A DNA stretch of 32,342 bases. Source: Myxococcales bacterium. Lineage in GTDB: Bacteria > Myxococcota_A > UBA9042 > GCA-2863065. The position numbers and the translations under genes were made by a program. Of the stretch, positions 1-6,695 are shown one piece after another. Under the pieces are notes generated by a model. The model did not search any database. It worked only from the letters and a program-made list of their open reading frames with translations, and was not told where the DNA came from. The stretch is taken from contig JADMJS010000683.1 of assembly GCA_018780435.1 (NCBI GenBank), positions 1 to 32,342 on the forward strand, in the 5' to 3' direction. How positions within the stretch are numbered: the stretch's first letter is position 1; the number at the start of each line of letters is the position of its first letter.

Positions 1-862
1 GGATCTCGCGGGCGATCCACTTGCGCTCGTCTTCGCGGGTCGTCTCGAGGTGGCGCGCGAGGCGGCGCAGTTCGAGCGCCTTGTCGGCGACGTGCGCTTC
101 GAGGTTCTCGTTCAGCTCACGCAGCCACTGCTCCTGCACGCCGAGGCGATGGCGTACGAGGAAGTTGGTGCGCGTGAGCATGAAGACGAGCTGGCCGAGG
201 GCGACGCTATACAGCGTGACCAGACCGAGCTGCAGCGCGGCGGCGCCTTGGCGGAGTACGGGGCCGTCCGGGCGCAGCGCGAACACGACCCAGACCACTA
301 CGGCCAGTGCAGTGGTGAGGGCGACCCGGAAACGGAGCGAGCCGGGGAAGAGGACGACGAGGAGTGGGACGAGGCTGAGGACGTGAAAGACGGGGCTATC
401 GAAGCCACCGAGGGCGGACGCAAACCACGCGGCGAGCACCGCGGCGGGGACGGCGAGAGCGGCGAGGTGCCATTCGGGGAGTCGTTCGAACGCGGGCAGG
501 CGTGGTAGGACCATGGCGCCGCCGCCGAGGAAGATGAGGACGGAGACGCGAAGCGCGGCGAGGCTAGCCGTGTGCCCCGTCGGTCCCGCGAGAAGCACGT
601 CGACCGGCCACGTGACGAGGACGACGGCGGCCAGGAGCCCGAAGAGCCGGGGGCCGCTGCGCTGGAGCAGGTAGGTGCAGTATCGCTCGAAGTCGGCGTG
701 TTCGTCGCGGCTCGCGGATTGTTCGAGGACGCCGTCTTCGTCGGCGGCGGGCCAGAGTAGCCTCACGAGGCGGGACGGGACGATTCGAGGCACTGCCGGT
801 GGCGAGGCGGACTCGCGGGGCCGTGTGGCGATTCGGGGTCTCTCACCTGCGTCCGCGTTCAA
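1..862 (-). CDS. Sensor histidine kinase (HisKA_3 type), N-terminal membrane part, truncated by window edge
   Basis: About 287 codons are visible before the window ends. Reading in the minus direction, a cytoplasmic N-terminus is followed by roughly six hydrophobic segments, for example around LFGLLAAVVLVTWPVDVLLA and LQLGLVTLYSVALGQLVF. A charged coiled-coil linker follows (ELNENLEAHVADKALELRR), and the visible end reads ERKWIAREI. That last string is the start of the phospho-acceptor H-box of NarX/DesK-like kinases, which normally continues HDxLGQ, so the histidine lies just outside the window. Expected role: membrane-bound sensor that autophosphorylates and signals to a NarL/LuxR-type response regulator, probably encoded beyond position 1. 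No ATG is in frame. The TTG at 862 has GGGAG five bases upstream and is preferred over GTG at 766. A stop codon at 899-901 bounds the frame. Confidence 0.8.
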   Translation of the reverse strand, partial: MNADAGERPRIATRPRESASPPAVPRIVPSRLVRLLWPAADEDGVLEQSASRDEHADFERYCTYLLQRSGPRLFGLLAAVVLVTWPVDVLLAGPTGHTASLAALRVSVLIFLGGGAMVLPRLPAFERLPEWHLAALAVPAAVLAAWFASALGGFDSPVFHVLSLVPLLVVLFPGSLRFRVALTTALAVVVWVVFALRPDGPVLRQGAAALQLGLVTLYSVALGQLVFMLTRTNFLVRHRLGVQEQWLRELNENLEAHVADKALELRRLARHLETTREDERKWIAREI

Positions 863-900
863 GTCGACTCCCGTCGTGTCATGGATAACGCTGGGACTCT

Positions 901-920
901 ATCACTCCCGTCGGGAGGAT
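901..920 (-). terminator. Small hairpin between transglycosylase and sensor kinase genes
   Basis: CTCCC-GTC-GGGAG forms a 5-bp stem with a 3-nt loop, extended by outer AT pairs after one mismatch. It lies 16 bases past the transglycosylase stop in the direction of transcription. There is no U-tract, so it may be a weak terminator or only a chance palindrome. Confidence 0.3.
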
Positions 921-935
921 CGAGCTAGCCGGGCC

Positions 936-1697
936 TCACTCGCAGCCCTGCCGCTTGAAGCGGGTGCGGAGGCGCATGACCTTCTCGACGTAGGTGAAGT
1001 TGTTCGGCAGGAGGTTCTCGTCGCGTGCCTTGCCAGCCCACTTCGGCCCGGCGTGGTAGGCGGCGACGGCGTAGAGGACGTCGCCGCCGAAGAAGTCGAG
1101 GTAGCGGCGCAGGACGCGGGCGCCACATTCGAGGTTGTCCTCGGGATCGTCGAGGTCGCCGCACTTCATGTACTTCGCGGTGGACGGCATGAGCTGCATG
1201 AGGCCGGTCGCGCCGGTCGTGCGGTTCTTCACCTCGGTGACGTAGTCGGACTCGACGCGCGCGACGGCCATCACGAGCCCGAGGTCGAGGCCGTGGCGTT
1301 CGGCGACCCCTTCGGCGAGGGCGAGGACCTCCTTGCACCGTTCGCGGCCGGAACGCGACAGGCCGGAGGGGACCTTCGGGAAGGACGCGGCGGCGCGTTC
1401 GGCCGCGGGGGAGTGGGGCGAGGTGGCACGGGGGGCATCGTCATCGGCCACCGCCGGCTTTGGGCTCGGGACTTTCGCCCGTGGCGCCACCACGGGCTGC
1501 GGTTCCGCTGCGCGTTCGATCTCGTCGTCGAAGTAGGCGGGCTCCACCACCAGCCGGGCCGGCGGTCGGCGCCGGTGCCCATCGAACGTCGTGCAGCCGA
1601 CGAGGGGCGCGACGGCGAGCGCCGCCGCCGTGGCGGGCACGAACGTCGACGTCGCCGGCTGAGCGAAGGTCGTGGCGATCAGGAAAAGCACGTCCAT
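936..1697 (-). CDS. Lytic transglycosylase (SLT/GEWL fold), exported, probable lipoprotein
   Basis: 253 residues. The C-terminal half is a soluble-lytic-transglycosylase domain: MAVARVESDY (catalytic Glu149), GATGLMQLMPSTAKYM (163-178) and AYHAGP (213-218) are the three family hallmarks. It should cleave the beta-1,4 MurNAc-GlcNAc bond of peptidoglycan, leaving 1,6-anhydroMurNAc. The N-terminus is hydrophobic and has a lipobox-like LVGC with Cys35, followed by a Pro/Ala-rich linker (about 45-110). The n-region has no Lys/Arg, which is unusual for a signal peptide. The ATG at 1697 was chosen because GGAG lies seven bases upstream. The open frame runs further up (to 1859), but that part reads like non-coding, Arg-rich sequence. 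The sensor kinase gene follows 73 bp downstream. Confidence 0.88.
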   Translation of the reverse strand: MDVLFLIATTFAQPATSTFVPATAAALAVAPLVGCTTFDGHRRRPPARLVVEPAYFDDEIERAAEPQPVVAPRAKVPSPKPAVADDDAPRATSPHSPAAERAAASFPKVPSGLSRSGRERCKEVLALAEGVAERHGLDLGLVMAVARVESDYVTEVKNRTTGATGLMQLMPSTAKYMKCGDLDDPEDNLECGARVLRRYLDFFGGDVLYAVAAYHAGPKWAGKARDENLLPNNFTYVEKVMRLRTRFKRQGCE

Positions 1698-1758
1698 GGT
1701 CGGGCTCCGACTGGCAGCGGCGCGCGGGTGAGCAGCGTGCCGAGGTCCAGAGTCGAGC

Positions 1759-1771
1759 TCGCCCGAAGCGA
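1759..1771 (+). repeat. 13-mer TCGCCCGAAGCGA, copy 1
   Basis: Imperfect palindrome TCGC-CCGAA-GCGA. It is identical to copies at 12698-12710 and 29436-29448. This copy lies about 60 bp upstream of the transglycosylase start. Confidence 0.5.
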
Positions 1772-1893
1772 TGCGGCCGAGGTCGAGTGGCGTGCCGTCG
1801 AGGCGGCGCCAGCGGAGCGAGGTCGGCAGCACGGGTCGGTCTGGAGCTCCCTTCGCCAAGTCCCCAAGGCCCGAACGGGAGCTGGAGGCAGGC

Positions 1894-1902
1894 TGTGGAT
1901 AA
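1894..1902 (-). promoter_or_regulatory. Consensus DnaA-box-like 9-mer
   Basis: TGTGGATAA on the plus strand is the exact complement of TTATCCACA, the high-affinity DnaA box. It is a single perfect copy with no cluster of further boxes and no dnaA/dnaN neighbours, so an origin is not supported. It could be a DnaA regulatory or titration site, or chance. Confidence 0.25.
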
Positions 1903-1961
1903 GTAGGCTTCGGCCATGGATATTCCGGGGCTTAGGACTTTCTTCCGGCGGCCCCTTTGGC

Positions 1962-1978
1962 TGTGGAGTAATTCCACA
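1962..1978. promoter_or_regulatory. Short palindrome TGTGGA-N5-TCCACA
   Basis: A perfect 6-bp inverted repeat with a 5-bp spacer (GTAAT) in the gene-poor region. This is the size and symmetry of a dimeric repressor operator. No regulator can be assigned. Confidence 0.25.
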
Positions 1979-2066
1979 CGATGGGGCGAAAGTCATCACT
2001 TGAGGATCATGTCGAAGCGCCAACAGGGCATCGTCGGGTGGCACGGTTCTTGATGAACGGCGGTGG

Positions 2067-2216
2067 ATGAAACCCTCTCTTTCGAACGCCGAGTTCACGT
2101 ACCCACGCACGCTGTCCATCGTCCCCACGGAGTCGGGATACTTGGGCGCCCTTTGGACGGACGATGGAACGTGGATCGTCTCCTTCGACTCGGAGGGGCG
2201 CCCGCGTGGCTATTGA
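2067..2216 (+). CDS. Small ORF, 49 codons, possibly a remnant of a larger gene
   Basis: Starts MKPSLSNAEFTYPRTL and ends DSEGRPRGY. The composition (Trp, Tyr, Asp and Thr well spread) looks like real protein rather than GC-rich noise. There is no clear ribosome-binding site. The frame is open back to a stop at 2001 without an alternative start. Just past its stop the +1 frame continues with protein-like sequence (AIDAGSVASGVADEMVW) to a stop at 2284-2286, which would fit a frameshifted remnant. No family was recognised. Confidence 0.25.
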   Translation: MKPSLSNAEFTYPRTLSIVPTESGYLGALWTDDGTWIVSFDSEGRPRGY

Positions 2217-2337
2217 TGCTGGGTCTGTCGCGAGCGGCGTGGCTGACGAGATGGTCTGGTGTCTGAAGACCTCACCTGGTACCTAAGTGCTAAGAATCTT
2301 TTGATTTGTCCGGAATGGCCTACTTCGTGCTAGGGCG

Positions 2338-2353
2338 CGCGTCGCTGGACGCG
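2338..2353 (+). other. Leader hairpin upstream of the lipoprotein gene
   Basis: CGCGTC-GCTG-GACGCG forms a 6-bp stem with a 4-nt loop, 24 bases before the ATG at 2378. It could shape the 5' end of the mRNA or close off upstream transcription. No U-tract follows. Confidence 0.25.
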
Positions 2354-2377
2354 TAGACCCCAGCCCGAGGCCGCCCC

Positions 2378-4144
2378 ATGAACGTCGCCGCACGACTTGT
2401 CCCACTGACCCTGATTCTGGCGCTGTCCGCGTGCGAGTCCCCCGAGACCGTCGCGGCCGACGATAGCGAGCTGGGGCTCGCGGCCGAGATCGATCCGGAA
2501 TACGGCAAGCCGCTGCTCGGCGTGGCTCCCGAAGACGAGAAGGGCGACGCCGCGACCGGCATCAAGGGGCCCGTCCAGAATACCAGCAAGGACCATGCGG
2601 TCTGGGAAGTCCGGAACCAGTGGGCAGACACCACGACGGCCGAGGCCAAGGCCGCCGGCATGGCGTGGCCGGCGAACAGCGGGCTCACTTGGGATGAGAA
2701 GTACGCCGCGTGGGTCGCCTCCATGCCGAAACACGCCGTGAACGACTGGAAGACCACCTTCTCGCTCACAACCCCCCAAGGGAAGAGCGTTCAAGCGCCG
2801 CAGCTCGAGTGTGCGGAGACGGCGGTCTTCCTGCGGGCGTCCTTTGCGTCGTGGTACGGGCTCCCCTTCTATCTGACAGCGTCCGAGAACGGAAAGAACC
2901 TGCATTTCGGGCACTTCGGCGTCTACACCGATAACGGCCCGGACCCGCGCTTCAGCCGCTACAAGGTGCGCTACAAGGACCACAGCGCGCTCTCGGCCGC
3001 GGCGGCCCTCGCCGCGTGGCCGACGGACTCGGCGCTGCGTGCACGGAAGCTGACGCCGTCCGGCGACGACCAGAACGCGTGGCTCGGTGAGGGCGCTTAC
3101 GCCGGGGCCTACTTCGACGAGGTCTTCCTGAACAAGCGCGTCGGCCACTTCCTCTTCGTTCTGCTGACCTACACCGGGTCCATCCACCTGTCGTCGCACT
3201 GGAACACCTTCAACCTCGCAGCGGCGGACATTCGGGAAGGGGACGTACTGGTCGAGCGGTGGCAGAGGCAGGGGATCGGCCACACACTGGTTGTGAAGCG
3301 TGTCGCGCCGATCCCGGGCTTCGAGCAGAACCTCGACGTCGAGCTCATGAGCGGCTCCATGCCGCGCCGGCAGCCGGTCTGGTCGTCGCCCGCGAGCTCG
3401 AAGAGCTACCTGACCAGCGAATACACGGGCGGACCGGGCGACTCGGACGAAGACGGCCCCTACGCGGCGCTCGGCGGCGGCATCAAACGTTGGCGCACGC
3501 CGGTCGTGCAGAACGGCCGGTGGCGCAACGTCATCCCGCAGTCGGACCTCGGCGTCTGGGTCAACCACACCGATCTCGCCGCCATCGCCGCCCGCACCGC
3601 CGAGTTCGAGCAGCTCCTGGGCGTGCCCACGCCGGAGGAGCGCTTGGCTGGGATCCTGGATGTCATCGAAGGAAAACGTCAGCACCTGCGGGAGCTTCCG
3701 GCGAGCTGCTCGGCCCGCGCCGGGCGCGAGGAGGCCTTCGGCAAGCTCTACGAGCTCATGGCAGAGGACTACGGAACGGACCGCGCCGAGACCGATCGGC
3801 AGTACCGCCTACTCGAGGACTACGTCTTCGCCGAGCTCCGTTACGATCAGTCGCGCACCTGCTGCTGGAACTCGACCAATCCGGCCATGTACGAGGTCGT
3901 CATGGATCTCGCCAAGCAGTCCATCTACGACGCGCAGACGAGCACCTGCAACGAGCCGCCCGTGTTCCGCATGGAGGACGGCGGCTACGCGCGTTGGGCC
4001 GCCCACGCCGCGTCCATGGGCGTCGCAGCGGAGTGGGCCCCCTGGTCTGCGGACGAGACCTGCCCGCAGGCGGCGACGGTCACCACCGACACCTTGGCTG
4101 AGTCGATCGCAACGCCGTACTGCACCCTGTATCCGGAGCCGTGA
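2378..4144 (+). CDS. Large lipoprotein with possible NlpC/P60-like Cys/His pair
   Basis: 588 residues. The signal peptide ends in lipobox LSAC (Cys19), so the mature protein should be membrane-anchored in the envelope. An acidic linker follows (about 20-65). The central region contains LECAETAVFLRASF (Cys145 at the start of a helix) and REGDVLVERWQRQGIGHTLV (286-305, His302). A helix-start Cys combined with GDVLV...GHTLVV is the pattern of NlpC/P60- or CHAP-like cysteine amidases or peptidases, so peptidoglycan or peptide hydrolysis is a reasonable guess. The distance between the two is long (about 157 residues), so the fold may be permuted or have an insertion. The C-terminal third is helical and Cys-rich (TCCWNS). 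The next gene starts 16 bases downstream and both probably share a transcript. The catalytic function is inferred, not demonstrated. Confidence 0.8.
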   Translation: MNVAARLVPLTLILALSACESPETVAADDSELGLAAEIDPEYGKPLLGVAPEDEKGDAATGIKGPVQNTSKDHAVWEVRNQWADTTTAEAKAAGMAWPANSGLTWDEKYAAWVASMPKHAVNDWKTTFSLTTPQGKSVQAPQLECAETAVFLRASFASWYGLPFYLTASENGKNLHFGHFGVYTDNGPDPRFSRYKVRYKDHSALSAAAALAAWPTDSALRARKLTPSGDDQNAWLGEGAYAGAYFDEVFLNKRVGHFLFVLLTYTGSIHLSSHWNTFNLAAADIREGDVLVERWQRQGIGHTLVVKRVAPIPGFEQNLDVELMSGSMPRRQPVWSSPASSKSYLTSEYTGGPGDSDEDGPYAALGGGIKRWRTPVVQNGRWRNVIPQSDLGVWVNHTDLAAIAARTAEFEQLLGVPTPEERLAGILDVIEGKRQHLRELPASCSARAGREEAFGKLYELMAEDYGTDRAETDRQYRLLEDYVFAELRYDQSRTCCWNSTNPAMYEVVMDLAKQSIYDAQTSTCNEPPVFRMEDGGYARWAAHAASMGVAAEWAPWSADETCPQAATVTTDTLAESIATPYCTLYPEP

Positions 4145-4160
4145 GGCCGGAGGTCGCCGC

Positions 4161-4604
4161 GTGACGTCTTCTGGCTACGTTGGCTGGCTCGTGTGGGGCG
4201 TGCCCTGGCTCCTGCCAGCACTTTGGGCGGGCGGGCTACAGCGTGTGGCTCCCCTTCCGCCCGTGCGGGCGCTGAACCGTTACGCCTACCTGGCCCTCGC
4301 CGGACTCGGCTTATCCACGCTGCTGATGGTTTGGCTCGCCCCGTCGATACGGCCAGGGCCTGAGTCGCGGCTTGCCGTCAATGCGCTGCGTGGCTACGTC
4401 GTGGAGGCCTGGTGTCTCGCTCTAGCGGCGTGGGCATCGACGCGAGGCTGGATCTCCGAGTACAACGTCGCCGTGGCGCTTCGGGCGACACGTCATCCCG
4501 AGTTCGTAGACGCAGACGTTGTCTTCGATCCCAACAGGGCTGCGATTCGAGTGGCGGGTGCGACGGGAATTGGGCTTTCGACCATCGGAGTATTGGTACT
4601 TTGA
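4161..4604 (+). CDS. Small membrane protein, unknown function
   Basis: 147 residues with about four hydrophobic segments: near the N-terminus (GYVGWLVWGVPWLLPALWAG), the middle (YAYLALAGLGLSTLLMVWLA), VVEAWCLALAAWAS, and the very C-terminus (GIGLSTIGVLVL). A soluble, charged loop with VDADVVFDPNRAAIRV precedes the last segment. The GTG start at 4161 has GGAGG at 4149-4153 with good spacing. The stop TGA overlaps the TTG start of the following TPR gene (TTGA), so the two are likely translationally coupled. It is placed between a lipoprotein and a TPR protein. No family was recognised. Confidence 0.72.
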   Translation: MTSSGYVGWLVWGVPWLLPALWAGGLQRVAPLPPVRALNRYAYLALAGLGLSTLLMVWLAPSIRPGPESRLAVNALRGYVVEAWCLALAAWASTRGWISEYNVAVALRATRHPEFVDADVVFDPNRAAIRVAGATGIGLSTIGVLVL

Positions 4605-6502
4605 CGCACTCGGGACCGGACCGTGAGCAACGCCAGCGCCTCATCGCCGAAGGGCGGGCCAGCCTCGAAGCGGGGATGGCGGCGCGGCGTTCTGGGCGTC
4701 TCGCAGACGCTGAGGCGCACTACGCACGGGCGGCGAAGCTCCTCACCGACGCGGCCGACACGCAGGGCGCGGCGCTCGCGGCCAACAACCTCGGCGCGCT
4801 CGCGCTCGGTCGATCAGAGCTCGACGCCGCTGAGACGTGGTTCCTGAAGGCGAGTGAACTCGCGTCGCACGAGAGCGCAGTTGGGGCGGCCGCGTGTATG
4901 AACCTCGGGCTCATCTGCAAGGAGCGGGGGCGCGTGGCGGAGGCGGCGGCGCGTTTTCGGCAAGCGCTCTCGTCGCACGAAGCGGCCGGGCGAGGGCTCG
5001 GCGCCGGGGAAGCCCTCGGGAACCTCGGTTATCTCGCCCTCGGGCGTGGTGAACACGACACCGCACGCGACGCATTCGAGGCCGCGCTCGTGGCCTTCTC
5101 AGGGGAGGCCGTCATGCTGCCATCGGGGACCATGATCCCGGCAGGGCCGGCGCGGTCTCCGATCGGTCAGATGACGGCGCTGAACGCGCTCGGCGAGGTC
5201 GCACGCGCGAGTGGCGACATGAAGTCGGCGCGCCTCCGATTTCAAGAAGCGCTCGATTTTGCTCGGGAACATGGACTCGACGAGGGGACGCGGACGGCGC
5301 TCCAGAACCTCGGTGGCCTCCTGCGGGCGCTCGGCGACCTCGATGACGCGGCGGCCTGCTACGACGAGGCACGCCGTGCGTCCGAAGCGGCCGGCGATCG
5401 GCGCGCGCTCGCGGCGGCGCACACAAACCTCGGCCATGTCCACGCGGCTCGGGGCGACCGAACACTGGCCGAAGCCTCCTATCAGCAGAGCCTCGCCCTC
5501 CACGAGGCCATTGGTCACCCGGCGGGGATCGCCGCCGATCTCGCGAACCTCGCAGCGCTGGCCTTCGACGCGGGGGACATCGCGTCGGCTCAAGGGAAGC
5601 TCGCCGCGGCCGCGGAGCGCTTCGAAGCGCTCGGACTCATTCGGGAATCGCTGTCGGTCGCGCTCATGCGGGCGCAGTCGGACGCGATGGGTGGCCATGT
5701 CGCTGAAGCCCGTGAGGGTTTCGTCTCGGTGCGCCAGCGCGCACGTGACGTTGGCTGGCGGGCGGGTGAGGCCCTCGCGAGCGGTGGTCTCGCGGCCTTC
5801 GAGATCGGCCGCCGCCCTGTCTCGGAGTCCATCTCCGCGCTCGAGGCAGTCGAGCGGACCTTCGAGGGGCTCGGCGATCGCCGGGGACAAGCCACCGCGC
5901 TCGCCAACCGCGCCGACGCCGTCGCTTGGACCGGCGACACCGCCGCTGCTCGTCGGTTGGCCACGGAAGCGCGACACTTCTGTGCGGTCCGCGACCTGGC
6001 CGGCGGGGAAGCTGACGCCACGGCGCTCGAAGGATCTATCGCCGAGCGAGAGGATGACCACGCCCTAGCGCTCTCACGCTTCCGCGAAGCCGAGGCGCTC
6101 TATGCGCAGATCGGGTCGCGACTGGGCGTCGCTCGCTCGCTCAACGGGCAGGCGCGTGTGGCGCTGCGACTGCCGGGGGGGAGCGACGATGCGCTGGCCT
6201 GCGTGGCGCGCGCTCGGCCCATCTGGGCCTCCTTTCCCGTCCCCGCCGGGCTCGCCGAAGTGGACGCGATCACCGCGGCGGCGCTATGTGTCTCGGGGCG
6301 TCCTACTGAGGCCTTGACACTGCTCGACCATGCCCAAGAGGCGCTCGCCCGCCTTGGCCTCGGCCTCGGCGTCGCGTGGGCTCGCCGAGTCGCCGCGCGC
6401 TGCCATCGCGAGCTCGGCGATCCTGTTCAGGAGGACTTGGCGCTTGACGCTGCACAAAGGGAGCTCGACGCACTCGGCGCGACCTGTCGATTCTTCCTCT
6501 GA
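4601..6502 (+). CDS. Tetratricopeptide-repeat protein
   Basis: 633 residues made almost wholly of TPR units of 34-40 residues, for example AAHTNLGHVHAARGDRTLAE, TALQNLGGLLRALGDLDDAA and ADLANLAALAFDAGDIASAQ, with the usual W/L/G/Y/A/P pattern. The recurring NLG.LA...GD.. motif resembles the Kinesin-light-chain/TPR_12 type that serves as a scaffold for protein-protein contacts. No signal peptide or transmembrane segment was seen, so it is probably cytoplasmic. The longer open frame reaches back to 4412, but that part only overlaps the previous gene in another frame. TTG at 4601, with CGGAG ten bases upstream and a TTGA overlap with the preceding stop, is the best start. GTG or ATG further in (e.g. 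4676) cannot be excluded. It probably works with the adjacent membrane protein and lipoprotein. Confidence 0.82.
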   Translation: MTHSGPDREQRQRLIAEGRASLEAGMAARRSGRLADAEAHYARAAKLLTDAADTQGAALAANNLGALALGRSELDAAETWFLKASELASHESAVGAAACMNLGLICKERGRVAEAAARFRQALSSHEAAGRGLGAGEALGNLGYLALGRGEHDTARDAFEAALVAFSGEAVMLPSGTMIPAGPARSPIGQMTALNALGEVARASGDMKSARLRFQEALDFAREHGLDEGTRTALQNLGGLLRALGDLDDAAACYDEARRASEAAGDRRALAAAHTNLGHVHAARGDRTLAEASYQQSLALHEAIGHPAGIAADLANLAALAFDAGDIASAQGKLAAAAERFEALGLIRESLSVALMRAQSDAMGGHVAEAREGFVSVRQRARDVGWRAGEALASGGLAAFEIGRRPVSESISALEAVERTFEGLGDRRGQATALANRADAVAWTGDTAAARRLATEARHFCAVRDLAGGEADATALEGSIAEREDDHALALSRFREAEALYAQIGSRLGVARSLNGQARVALRLPGGSDDALACVARARPIWASFPVPAGLAEVDAITAAALCVSGRPTEALTLLDHAQEALARLGLGLGVAWARRVAARCHRELGDPVQEDLALDAAQRELDALGATCRFFL

Positions 6503-6628
6503 ACGCGGTTCTAGAGCGCGGACTCGCGACCTCTGGCGTCACCCCCGGAGCCCAGTAGGAGAGGACGTCAGAGCAGTCCAGACTCCAGCTTCATTTGGGG
6601 CGTGATCTGCACCCTCTTGTGGGGGCTC

Positions 6629-6637
6629 TGGTAATAT
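6629..6637 (+). promoter_or_regulatory. Possible extended -10 promoter element
   Basis: TGGTAATAT fits an extended -10 (TGnTATAAT-like) in the 193-bp gap before the 501-residue gene and would start transcription about 50 bases before its ATG. No clear -35 was found at the expected distance. Confidence 0.25.
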
Positions 6638-6695
6638 GCGGTGCGCGGGGAATGCCATAGGGGCATTCCATTGCCTACCGACCGCAAGGACGACA

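Larger units (their letters stand above)
1698..2377. other. 680-bp gene-poor region
   Basis: No convincing long gene. The plus-strand 442-codon frame that crosses part of it is the antisense shadow of the transglycosylase gene. The stretch holds one copy of a repeated 13-mer, a consensus DnaA box, a short palindrome, a 49-codon ORF that may be a gene remnant, and a hairpin shortly before the lipoprotein start at 2378. It has several A/T-rich patches, for example near 2290-2310, which are unusual for this window. Confidence 0.5.

Noticed and set aside
675..2003. 442-codon plus-strand ORF
   Set aside because: Antisense to the lytic transglycosylase, which has complete catalytic motifs.
1698..2377. 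Replication origin
   Set aside because: Only one consensus DnaA box and no dnaA, dnaN, rpmH or gidA nearby.
2330..3685. 451-codon minus-strand ORF
   Set aside because: Opposes the lipoprotein gene, which has a real lipobox and ordinary composition. The minus frame is Arg/Val/Gly-biased noise.
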